Source of the DNA: CAZTHL01 sp964613585 | GTDB lineage: Bacteria > Pseudomonadota > Alphaproteobacteria > DSM-16000 > Inquilinaceae | Direction of reading: 5' to 3' | Assembly: GCA_964613585.1 (NCBI GenBank) | Contig: CAZTHL010000047.1 | Span: forward strand, 1 to 29,120 | DNA: 29,120 bases | The notes under the pieces: generated by a model | Told to the model about the DNA's origin: nothing | The model's input: only the letters and a program-made list of their open reading frames with translations | The model's database searches: none | In this document: positions 10,353 through 17,454 of the stretch, one piece after another | How the letters are laid out: each line of letters begins with the position of its first letter | Numbering within the stretch: the first letter of the stretch is position 1 | Translations under genes and position numbers: made by a program

Positions 10353-10375
10353 GCCGTGCCGCGTGGCGGCACGGC
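10353..10375. repeat. Perfect 10-bp hairpin between mcd and ecm
   Basis: GCCGTGCCGC (10353-10362), loop GTG, GCGGCACGGC (10366-10375). It lies in the 151-bp gap inside the operon, about 50 bp upstream of the ecm start on the transcribed minus strand. No T-run follows on that strand. It may act as an mRNA-processing or partial-termination element that tunes ecm-meaB-ccr relative to mcd. Confidence 0.5.
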
Positions 10376-10455
10376 TTATTGTGTCCGATCGAGAAGCATA
10401 GGATGCTCCTCGCCGGTCGGTCCAGGCGGCGGCCGGGGGACGCCGCCGCCAACGC

Positions 10456-12156
10456 TCAGTCGCGCCGCGCCAGAAGACCGCGGGTGACCACCTGCGCCTG
10501 GATCTCGGCCGCACCCTCGAAGATGTTGAGGATGCGCGCATCACATAACACTCGGCTTATGGGGTACTCCAGGGCATAGCCGTTGCCGCCATGGATCTGG
10601 ACGGCACAGTCCGCCGCGGCGAAGGCCACTCGGGCGGCAAGCAGCTTGGCCATGCCGGCCTCGACATCGCAGCGCCGATCCTCGTCCTTCTCGCGGGCGG
10701 AATAGTAGGTGAGCTGCCGGGCAATCATGACCTCCACGGCCATCCAGGCCAACTTCCCAAAAACCCGAGGGAAGCTGTAGATGGGACGGCCGAACTGGAC
10801 CCGTTCCTGAGCGTAGCGCAGGCCGATCTCAAGAGCGTCCTGAGCGACACCGACGGCCCGCGCCGCGGTCTGGATCCGGGCGCTCTCGAACGTGGCCATC
10901 AGCTGCTTAAAGCCCTGACCTTCGACCGCGCCGAGGAGGTTCTCCGCCTTCACCTCGAAGCCGTCAAAGCCAAGCTCATATTCCTTCATGCCGCGATATC
11001 CGAGGACCTCGATCTCGCCACCGTCCAGGCCGTCAACCGGGAACGGATCCTCGTCCGTGCCGCGCGGCTTCTCGGCAAGGAACATGCTGAGGCCCTTGTA
11101 GCCAGGCTCGCTCGAATCCGTGCGCGCAAGCAGCGTCATCATGTCGGTGCGCGCCGCGTGGGTGATCCAGGTCTTGTTGCCGGTCACCTTGTAGACGTCC
11201 CCGTCCCGCACCGCGCGGGTCCGGAGCGACGCGAGATCCGAGCCCGTGTTCGGCTCCGTGAACACGGCGGTCGGCAGGATATCGCCGCTCGACAGCAGCG
11301 GCAGGTAATGCTGCTTCTGCTGCTCGGTCCCGCCGAGGCGGATCAGCTCCGCGGCGATCTCGGAGCGCGTGCCGAGCGACCCTACGCCGATATAGCCGCG
11401 GCTCAGCTCCTCGGTGACCACGCACATGGCCATCTTGCTCATGCCGAGGCCGCCGTACTCCTCGGGAATGGTCAGGCCGAAGACACCCATCTCGGCCATT
11501 TGCTCGATGACCGAGAGCGGCACCAGCTCATCCTTCAGGTGCCATTCATGCGCGTGCGGATTGACCTGATCCTCGACGAACCGGCGGAACTGCTCGCGCA
11601 CCATATCGAGCGAGTCGTCCTCGAGGCCCAAGGCGCCGAAGCGGCCGGTGTCCATGGCGTCGGCGATCAGCTCGGCGATACGAAGCCGTACCCCGTCGGT
11701 GAAGCCGCGCTTCATCAGGGTGGTCACGGCCGGCGTGTAGAAGGCGTGCAACTCGTCGTCCGGGACGCCGAAATCGTCAGGTCGGACAATCTCCATCTGG
11801 CTCATGGCGATGCCGCCGGCCAGCTGGCTCAGATACTCCCCGTACGCCGCTTGCAGGATCAGCGACTCCAACTCGCCAAAATACCCCGCTGCCTCGAGAC
11901 GCCGCGCCCAGCCAAGCATCTCGTGAAGGGAGGCGACGTAGGTGGCGAACCAGGCATAGCCGTGTGCGGCAAACTGGTGACCGTCCAGCAGCGCGCTGTC
12001 GATCTTGCCGCCCCGCATAACCTGCGCGGCAACACAGGCACGAACCGCGCCGTTCAGACGGTCGGCTGCCTCCAGGGCAGTCTCGCACACCGTGACGAGA
12101 TCATTGATGACGACGTCGTCCGGCTCGGCCGGCAAGGCGATGGCGGTCTCGCTCAA
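10456..12156 (-). CDS. mcd: (2S)-Methylsuccinyl-CoA dehydrogenase
   Basis: Mcd is an FAD-dependent acyl-CoA dehydrogenase that oxidises (2S)-methylsuccinyl-CoA to mesaconyl-CoA, the step after Ecm. The acyl-CoA dehydrogenase core is clear: FGLTIPEEYGGLGMSKMAM, AVFTEPNTGSDLASLRTRA and KVTGNKTWITHAARTDM (flavin and substrate loops), FGRPIYSFPRVFGKLAWM, and QIHGGNGYALEYPISRVL followed by NIFEGAAEIQ. The extra N-terminal helical domain of about 140 residues ahead of the core is typical of Mcd and unlike short-chain dehydrogenases. I place the start at TTG 12156, giving 566 residues, because GGGAGG (12165-12170) sits 8 nt before it. The upstream in-frame ATG 12231 would add 25 residues and has no ribosome site. 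First gene of the ethylmalonyl-CoA cluster. Confidence 0.92.
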   Translation of the reverse strand: MSETAIALPAEPDDVVINDLVTVCETALEAADRLNGAVRACVAAQVMRGGKIDSALLDGHQFAAHGYAWFATYVASLHEMLGWARRLEAAGYFGELESLILQAAYGEYLSQLAGGIAMSQMEIVRPDDFGVPDDELHAFYTPAVTTLMKRGFTDGVRLRIAELIADAMDTGRFGALGLEDDSLDMVREQFRRFVEDQVNPHAHEWHLKDELVPLSVIEQMAEMGVFGLTIPEEYGGLGMSKMAMCVVTEELSRGYIGVGSLGTRSEIAAELIRLGGTEQQKQHYLPLLSSGDILPTAVFTEPNTGSDLASLRTRAVRDGDVYKVTGNKTWITHAARTDMMTLLARTDSSEPGYKGLSMFLAEKPRGTDEDPFPVDGLDGGEIEVLGYRGMKEYELGFDGFEVKAENLLGAVEGQGFKQLMATFESARIQTAARAVGVAQDALEIGLRYAQERVQFGRPIYSFPRVFGKLAWMAVEVMIARQLTYYSAREKDEDRRCDVEAGMAKLLAARVAFAAADCAVQIHGGNGYALEYPISRVLCDARILNIFEGAAEIQAQVVTRGLLARRD

Positions 12157-12164
12157 ATCGTGAA

Positions 12165-12170
12165 CCTCCC
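12165..12170 (-). promoter_or_regulatory. Ribosome binding site deciding a TTG start for mcd
   Basis: GGGAGG on the minus strand lies 8 nt upstream of TTG 12156. The more distal ATG at 12231 lacks any comparable site, so this sequence argues for the TTG start. Confidence 0.6.
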
Positions 12171-12312
12171 AAATGGTGTCATCGCGCTCCTGAATGACGC
12201 GTCGCCCGTCATCGACGGAACGCTGAAGCATCAGCGAAGCGCTGTGTTCCCCGGCGCGGCCGACACGGCACCCGCGCGCTTTCTTTCATCTCAGACCAAT
12301 ATAGCGCAGAAT

Positions 12313-12333
12313 GTTGCAACGCGGAATGCCGCG
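12313..12333. promoter_or_regulatory. Palindromes in the mcd upstream region
   Basis: GTTGCAAC (12313-12320) is a perfect 8-bp palindrome, directly joined to CGCGG-AATG-CCGCG (12320-12333). Both lie in the region between ppiA and mcd, where the promoter of the ethylmalonyl-CoA genes is expected. TTGCAA-type sites are known for RamB/ScfR-family regulators of acetate and ethylmalonyl-CoA genes in other bacteria. The assignment here is inference, and the second hairpin could instead end the ppiA transcript. Confidence 0.3.
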
Positions 12334-12400
12334 CGGCCATTTTCATAGCCAACACAAAATTCGACAGCATGTTTCCCGGCCAAGGCCCCGCCGGCCACCT

Positions 12401-12940
12401 TCACTCCACGGCGTCCGACGCCATCCGCATGCGCTCGATCCGGTCCGGGTTCCTCGGCGGCTCGCCCCGCTCGAGCCGGTCCACATGCTCCATGCCGTCC
12501 ACGACCTCGCCCCAGACCGTGTATTGGCCGTTGAGGAACGAGCAGTCCTGGAAGCAGATGAAGAACTGGCTGTTCGCGCTGTTCGGGTCGGCGGTCCGCG
12601 CCATCCCGACGGTGCCGCGACCGAAGCTCGCATTCGAGAATTCCGCCGGCAGGTCCGGCTTGTCGGAGCCGCCACGGCCAGTGCCGGTGGGGTCGCCGGT
12701 CTGCGCCATGAAGCCGTCGATCACGCGGTGGAAGACGACGCCGTCATAGAAGCCCTCTCGGCTCAGCTCCTTGATACGGGCAACATGCTGCGGCGCCAGG
12801 TCCGGCCGCATCTCGATGACGACGCGGCCGTCGTCGAGCTCCATGTACAGGGTGTTCTCCACTTGGCTCTCCGCTAGAACGGGTCCGGCAACGCCGACGG
12901 TCAGGACGATCGCCACGAGCCGGGAAGCAAGACAGGACAT
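12401..12940 (-). CDS. ppiA: Periplasmic peptidyl-prolyl cis-trans isomerase (cyclophilin)
   Basis: Cyclophilins catalyse cis-trans isomerisation of X-Pro bonds. The 179-residue product starts with a Sec signal peptide (hydrophobic VAIVLTVGVAGPVLA, predicted cleavage after VLA, about residue 23), so it is periplasmic. The cyclophilin core shows GFYDGVVFHRVIDGFMAQTGDPTGTG (with the catalytic Arg in FHRV), TVGMARTADPNSANSQFFI and FLNGQYTVWGEVVDGMEHVD. The Trp usually binding cyclosporin is not assigned. ATG 12940 has AAGGAG 8 nt upstream. It is followed on the same strand by mcd after a 244-bp gap, so a shared transcript is possible but not evident. It is divergent from opgG. Confidence 0.93.
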   Translation of the reverse strand: MSCLASRLVAIVLTVGVAGPVLAESQVENTLYMELDDGRVVIEMRPDLAPQHVARIKELSREGFYDGVVFHRVIDGFMAQTGDPTGTGRGGSDKPDLPAEFSNASFGRGTVGMARTADPNSANSQFFICFQDCSFLNGQYTVWGEVVDGMEHVDRLERGEPPRNPDRIERMRMASDAVE

Positions 12941-13186
12941 AGCCGATCTCCTTGTCGCCGGATTCCGGGGCTAGCACGGCGGGGCCGGCGCGGTCCAGCC
13001 GTGCCGTGGCCGCCGCGCTGTCGCCCGCTGGCGCAGATCGATCTTGCGCTGCACCACAGCGCCCGCAATAAAGCGCCCTCAGGCATGTTCATGGATCGGT
13101 AATGCCGGCCGCCGGATCGGCGGCGAGATCTCCCGAGCCCGCACCGGTCGTGTCCCGCTCTTCCGGGGCCGACCCCCTGGATCGCG

Positions 13187-14719
13187 ATGGCACTGTCCCG
13201 ACGCACCTTTCTCGGCGCCACGCTGGGCGCCGGCGGCCTGGGCGGCCTGGCTGGCGCGTCGCCGGCCCAGGCCGAGAGCTTCAGTTTCGACCTCATCGAG
13301 GAGCGGGCGGCGGCGCTGGCCCGCGAGCCTTACCGGCCGCCGCCCGACCGGCTCCGCGGAGCCCTGGCCGATCTCGACCGCGGCGCCTACCGACGCATAA
13401 GATTCCGCCCCGAACGGGCCCTTTGGCGGGACCGTGACCTGCCGTTCCGGGTACAGTTCTTTCATCCCGGCTTCCTGTACCGGCATGCGGTCGCGGTCAA
13501 CGTGGTCACGGACGGTCAGGCGCGTCCGGTCGCCTTCGATCCCACGGCCTTCGACTACGGCGACCACACACCGGATCCCGCTCTCCTCGACGACCTGGGC
13601 TATGCCGGATTCCGGCTGCATTACCCGATCCACCGCGCGGACGCGTACGACGAAATCGCGGTGTTCCTCGGCGCCAGCTACTTCCGCGCGGTCGGCGCCG
13701 GACAGGTGTACGGTCTGTCGGCCCGCGGCTTGGCCGTCAACACGGCGCTGCCGGAGCCCGAGGAGTTCCCCGCCTTCCGCGAGTTCTGGCTGGTCGAACC
13801 GGCCCCCGACGCACTGGCGCTCACCCTGTATGCCATGCTCGACGGGCCCAGCGTCACCGGGGCCTACGATTTCGTCGTCCACCCTGGGGCGGAGACCGTG
13901 ATCCATGTGCGCAGCCGGCTGTTCGCCCGGCGCCGCATCGAGCGTCTGGGGATCGCGCCGCTGACGAGCATGTTCCTGTTCGGCGAGAACACCGTCGGCC
14001 GGCCCGACGATGTCCGCCCGGAGGTGCACGATTCCGACGGCATGCAGTTCGCCAACGGCGACGGCGAGTGGGTATGGCGGCCCTTGCGCAACCCCTCGGA
14101 CCTGGCCCTCAGCGTCTACGCCGCGCGCAGCCCGCGCGGCTTCGGCCTGCTGCAGCGGGATCGGGACTTCGGCAGCTATCAGGATCTCGAGACACGGCCG
14201 CATCGGCGTCCCAGCGTCTGGGTCGAGCCGCACGGCGACTGGGGCCGGGGCGCGGTCATGATCATCGAGATCCCGTCGGACTCCGAGACCAACGACAACG
14301 TCGTGCTGCTCTGGCTGCCGGCCGAGCCGACCGACGCCGGCGCCTCCCCCCGCTTCGAGTACCGGCTCCGCTTCATGGGCGATGCCGACAGCCTCTCGCC
14401 GCTCGGAAAGGTCGTGTCGACCCGGGAGGGAGCGCCACTTGACCCGAACAATGTCACGGAGCAAGCCCGCCTGCTTGTAGTTGAGTTCGCCGGCGGGATG
14501 CTCCGGGGGCTCGGCCCGGCCGCCGAGGTCGAGCCCGTCCAGTGGACGTCCGCCGGCGAGCTTGGTCCGCCCGTTGCCCGGCACAATCCCGAGACCGGCG
14601 GCTGGCGGGCTCTCCTGACGCTGATCCCGGAGGGTGACGGTCCGATCGAGCTGCGCTGCCACCTGCGCCGCGGCGGCGATGCCGTGACCGAGACATGGAG
14701 CTATCAATGGACGCGCTGA
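13187..14719 (+). CDS. opgG: Periplasmic glucan biosynthesis protein OpgG/OpgD family
   Basis: OpgG acts in the periplasm in synthesis and branching of osmoregulated glucans made by OpgH. The 510-residue product begins with a twin-arginine signal (SRRTFLGATLGAGG, cleavage likely after PAQA near residue 29), as in OpgD-like members, whereas E. coli OpgG itself uses a Sec signal. Family blocks are visible: IRFRPERALWRDRDLPFRVQFFHPG, YPIHRADAYDEIAVFLGASYFRAVG, YGLSARGLAVNTA, FPAFREFWL, SMFLFGEN, EVHDSDGMQ, FGLLQRDRDF, YQDLE and WGRGAVMIIEIPSD. Its 3' end overlaps the next frame by 13 bp, making an operon with opgH. OpgD is an alternative name given the Tat signal. Confidence 0.92.
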   Translation: MALSRRTFLGATLGAGGLGGLAGASPAQAESFSFDLIEERAAALAREPYRPPPDRLRGALADLDRGAYRRIRFRPERALWRDRDLPFRVQFFHPGFLYRHAVAVNVVTDGQARPVAFDPTAFDYGDHTPDPALLDDLGYAGFRLHYPIHRADAYDEIAVFLGASYFRAVGAGQVYGLSARGLAVNTALPEPEEFPAFREFWLVEPAPDALALTLYAMLDGPSVTGAYDFVVHPGAETVIHVRSRLFARRRIERLGIAPLTSMFLFGENTVGRPDDVRPEVHDSDGMQFANGDGEWVWRPLRNPSDLALSVYAARSPRGFGLLQRDRDFGSYQDLETRPHRRPSVWVEPHGDWGRGAVMIIEIPSDSETNDNVVLLWLPAEPTDAGASPRFEYRLRFMGDADSLSPLGKVVSTREGAPLDPNNVTEQARLLVVEFAGGMLRGLGPAAEVEPVQWTSAGELGPPVARHNPETGGWRALLTLIPEGDGPIELRCHLRRGGDAVTETWSYQWTR

Positions 14720-15204
14720 CGCCGTCACCGTCACCGCCGCTGCCGAGGCATGCCGAGGCCGGGCCGGACGCGGCATCTCCCCCGACGCTGGCCGCCAGGT
14801 CACCGCTCGACCGCTACCTGCGCCGTCTCGGGCTCACCGACCCGGCTTGGCGCGCGGTCACGGTCGACCTGCTGTTGTGCGACCTCGCCCCCTCGGCGAG
14901 CCCGCTCGGCGCCGCCTTGCGCCGCCTCGACCAGCTGTGCGGCGCCGGCGACCCCGGACTGGCCGCCGGCCCGCTTGCCGAGGGGCGGCTGCGGGTCGAG
15001 CCGGACCTGCTCGTGCGCAGCGCGGCCGCCAAGCGTCGACGCCCGGGCGCCAGCGGCGGCGCCAGCGCGTTCGGCACGCCGCCGCCGGCCCCGCTCGCCA
15101 TGCCGCTGCAGGCCCTCGAGGGCCGCTCGCGTCCGCGGCCGGTGGCCTCGAGCCGCCCCGCCCCGGCGGCCGTGCCGATGCCGTCGCGCTCGCGGTCGGC
15201 ATGA
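14707..15204 (+). CDS. Detached N-terminal region of OpgH (separate frame)
   Basis: A 165-residue frame beginning inside the last codons of opgG (ATG 14707) and ending in an ATGA overlap with opgH (TGA 15202-15204). It is soluble, rich in Ala, Pro and Arg. The early part (PLDRYLRRLGLTDPAWR) resembles the Y-L-x-x-L-x-L-T start of long OpgH proteins. The late part holds PPPAPLAMPLQAL, close to the PP-x-APLAMP-x-Q motif found in the cytoplasmic N-terminus of other OpgH proteins ahead of the first membrane helix. Added together, this frame plus the opgH frame span about 843 codons, the size of E. coli OpgH (847). Either opgH is really split in two coupled genes, or one base has been gained or lost between about 15110 and 15200. 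The assignment rests on remembered family sequences. Confidence 0.6.
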   Translation: MDALTPSPSPPLPRHAEAGPDAASPPTLAARSPLDRYLRRLGLTDPAWRAVTVDLLLCDLAPSASPLGAALRRLDQLCGAGDPGLAAGPLAEGRLRVEPDLLVRSAAAKRRRPGASGGASAFGTPPPAPLAMPLQALEGRSRPRPVASSRPAPAAVPMPSRSRSA

Positions 15205-17237
15205 GCGACGAGCGCGCCCTGCGCCTGGTCGGCCGGCTGCGCCGCGGCCTGTTCGCCGCGCTGGTGCTGGGCAGCGCCGGCCTCGCCACTTGGCTGTTCA
15301 CCGACATCCGCGCCAGCACCGAGGTCTGGGTGCTCGACCTTGCCTCCTCGGCGCTGTTCGCGATCCTGTTCCTGTGGCTCGCCCACGGCTTCTGGACCGG
15401 CCTGCTGGGCGCGACGGCCTGGCTCACGGGCGGCCTGCGCCTCGGCCCCGGCGACGGAACGGCCCGGCCCGACGATCCGCCGCTGCCGCCCACGGCCATC
15501 CTGATGCCGGTCTACAACGAGGATCCGGCCCGGGTCCTGGCCGCGGTCGAGGCCATGCACCGCTCGCTCCTGCGCACCGGCGTGGCCGGCAGCTTCGAGT
15601 GGTTCGTGCTCAGCGACACCACCGACCCGGAGATCTGGCTGGCCGAGGAGGCCGCCTGGCTGGCCGCCCGCGGCCGCCTCGCCGAGGACGGAGTGGCGCT
15701 GCACTACCGCCGGCGGCGCCGCAACACCGGGCGCAAGGCCGGCAACCTGGCCGACTTCTGCCGGCGCTGGGGCGGCCGCTACGAGTGCCTGATCGTGCTC
15801 GACGCCGACAGCGTGATGGGCGGCGACACCATGGTCCGGCTGGCCCGACTGATGGCGCGCAACCCGCAGGCCGGCATCGTCCAGGTGCCGCCGATGCCGG
15901 CCAGCCGTGGCTCCCTGTTCGCCCGCCTGCTGCAGTTCTCCGCCGGCGTGTACGGCCCGCTGTTCTTCCGCGGCGCCGCCTTCTGGTGGCTCGACCAGGC
16001 GAACTATGTCGGCCACAACGCCATCCTGCGCACGCGCGCCTTCGCCGAGTGCTGCGGACTGCCGCCGCTGCGGGGCCGACCGCCGCTCGGCGGCGAGATC
16101 ATGAGCCACGACTTCGTCGAGGCGGCGCTCATGCGCCGGGCCGGCTGGGAGGTCTGGCTGGCGCCCGAGCTCGGCCAGTCCTTCGAGGAGCCGCCGCCGA
16201 CCCTGCTCGACTTCCTGCGCCGCGACCGCCGCTGGATGCAGGGCAACCTGCAGCATCTGAAGCTGCTCGGCGTCCCCCGCCTGCGCCCGGTCAGCCGCCT
16301 GCACCTGCTGAGCGGCGCGCTCGCCTATCTCTCCGCGCCGCTCTGGTTCGCCTTCCTCATCGTCACCCTGGCCCAGGCGCTGGTGCTGTCCGGCGCCACC
16401 TGGGACTACTTCCCGGAGGGCGCGCTGGCCGCGGTGTTCCCGGTCGACCGCAGCGGCGAGGCGCTCGCCCTGTTCGCCGCGGTGATGGGCATGCTGCACC
16501 TGCCGAAGCTGCTCGGCCTGCTGTTCACCCTGGCCGACCGCGGCAGCCGGCGCGCCCACGGCGGCGCCGTCCGGCTCGGCGCCAGCTTCCTCCTGGAGTG
16601 CCTTCTGGCGGCCCTGATCGCGCCGGTGCTGATGCTCGCCCACACGGTGTTCACCCTGCAGATCCTGATCGGCCGCGCCGTCGGCTGGAGCCCGCAGCGC
16701 CGCACCGAGCCCGGCGGCGCGGTGGCCGAGGCGATACGCGCCTATCTCGGCCACACCGTCCTCGGCCTCGGCCTCGCCTGGCTCAGCTTGGCCTTCCTGC
16801 CCGGCCTGTTCTGGTGGCTGAGCCCGCTGCTCGCCGGGCTGGTCCTGGCCATGCCGCTGGCCATGGCGCTCGACAGCCGGCCGCTCGGCCAGGCCTTCCG
16901 TCGGGCCGGCCTGCTGCTCAGCGCCGCCGAGACCGAGCCGCCGCGGGTGCTGGCCGAGGTGCGCGCCGCTGCCCCGGCGCCGCCGCCGGCCGACCCGTTC
17001 GGGCAGGTGGTCGCCGACCCGGTGCTCAACGCCGCCCACGTCGCCCTGCTCGCCGCCGCCGAGCCGCCGGGGCCGGGCGCCGAGCGCGACCTCGCCGAGG
17101 CGCTGGAGCGGCTGCGCGCCCACGGCTGGGCCGAGCTGAGCCGGGCCCAGCGGCTGACCGTGCTCGGCGACGCCGCCGCCATGCGGGCGCTGCACTGGCA
17201 GGCCTGGAGCGAGGGCGACCCGCCGCTCGCCGCCTGA
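15201..17237 (+). CDS. opgH: Glucans biosynthesis glucosyltransferase H, catalytic and membrane core
   Basis: OpgH is the inner-membrane GT2 enzyme that polymerises glucose from UDP-glucose into the backbone of osmoregulated periplasmic glucans. The frame gives 678 residues from ATG 15201 (MSDERALRLVGR). Two membrane helices (about 16-34 and 47-66) precede the GT2 domain: PTAILMPVYNEDP (97-109), FVLSDTTDPE, RRRRRNTGRKAGNLADFCRRWG, the DxD motif LDADSVMGGDT (200-210), GHNAILRT, SHDFVEAALMRRAGWEVW and the RDRRWMQGNLQH motif. Several membrane helices follow, then an enterobacterial-like C-terminal tail (DPVLNAAHVALL...ALHWQAW). The upstream adjoining frame appears to be its own N-terminal extension. 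Convergent with cobB across the assembly gap. Confidence 0.93.
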   Translation: MSDERALRLVGRLRRGLFAALVLGSAGLATWLFTDIRASTEVWVLDLASSALFAILFLWLAHGFWTGLLGATAWLTGGLRLGPGDGTARPDDPPLPPTAILMPVYNEDPARVLAAVEAMHRSLLRTGVAGSFEWFVLSDTTDPEIWLAEEAAWLAARGRLAEDGVALHYRRRRRNTGRKAGNLADFCRRWGGRYECLIVLDADSVMGGDTMVRLARLMARNPQAGIVQVPPMPASRGSLFARLLQFSAGVYGPLFFRGAAFWWLDQANYVGHNAILRTRAFAECCGLPPLRGRPPLGGEIMSHDFVEAALMRRAGWEVWLAPELGQSFEEPPPTLLDFLRRDRRWMQGNLQHLKLLGVPRLRPVSRLHLLSGALAYLSAPLWFAFLIVTLAQALVLSGATWDYFPEGALAAVFPVDRSGEALALFAAVMGMLHLPKLLGLLFTLADRGSRRAHGGAVRLGASFLLECLLAALIAPVLMLAHTVFTLQILIGRAVGWSPQRRTEPGGAVAEAIRAYLGHTVLGLGLAWLSLAFLPGLFWWLSPLLAGLVLAMPLAMALDSRPLGQAFRRAGLLLSAAETEPPRVLAEVRAAAPAPPPADPFGQVVADPVLNAAHVALLAAAEPPGPGAERDLAEALERLRAHGWAELSRAQRLTVLGDAAAMRALHWQAWSEGDPPLAA

Positions 17238-17244
17238 CCCGGTC

Positions 17245-17299
17245 CCGCCCGGCCGGCGTCAGCCCGGCGCGTCCCACCGGTCGATCAGATGCACGAACG
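17245..17299. repeat. 55-bp direct repeat, left copy, abutting the N gap
   Basis: These 55 bases are identical to 17400-17454 on the other side of the run of Ns, and both copies touch the gap exactly. The sequence encodes the last codons of cobB on the minus strand. The exact abutment points to an assembler k-mer overlap rather than a biological repeat. Confidence 0.85.
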
Positions 17300-17399
17300 N
17301 NNNNNNNNNNNNNNNNNNNNNNNNNNNNNNNNNNNNNNNNNNNNNNNNNNNNNNNNNNNNNNNNNNNNNNNNNNNNNNNNNNNNNNNNNNNNNNNNNNN
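17300..17399. other. Assembly gap of 100 N
   Basis: Exactly 100 undetermined bases, a conventional scaffold spacer. Because the flanks carry the same 55 bp, the true distance is probably zero and the real sequence likely runs from the opgH stop into the cobB stop with about 21 bp between them. Confidence 0.95.
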
Positions 17400-17454
17400 C
17401 CGCCCGGCCGGCGTCAGCCCGGCGCGTCCCACCGGTCGATCAGATGCACGAACG
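17400..17454. repeat. 55-bp direct repeat, right copy, abutting the N gap
   Basis: Identical to 17245-17299. It contains the true 3' end of cobB (stop at 17414-17416 on the minus strand). Confidence 0.85.

Noticed and set aside
10591..12348. 585-codon plus-strand frame opposite mcd
   Set aside because: Antisense shadow; the acyl-CoA dehydrogenase motifs are on the minus strand.
13079..14803. 574-codon minus-strand frame opposite opgG
   Set aside because: Shadow of opgG with no recognisable motif.
14814..17195. 793-codon minus-strand frame opposite opgH
   Set aside because: Gln/Gly/Ala-rich shadow of opgH.
17245..17454. A real 55-bp tandem duplication at the 3' end of cobB
   Set aside because: Exact abutment of both copies to a 100-N spacer is much better explained by unmerged contig ends.
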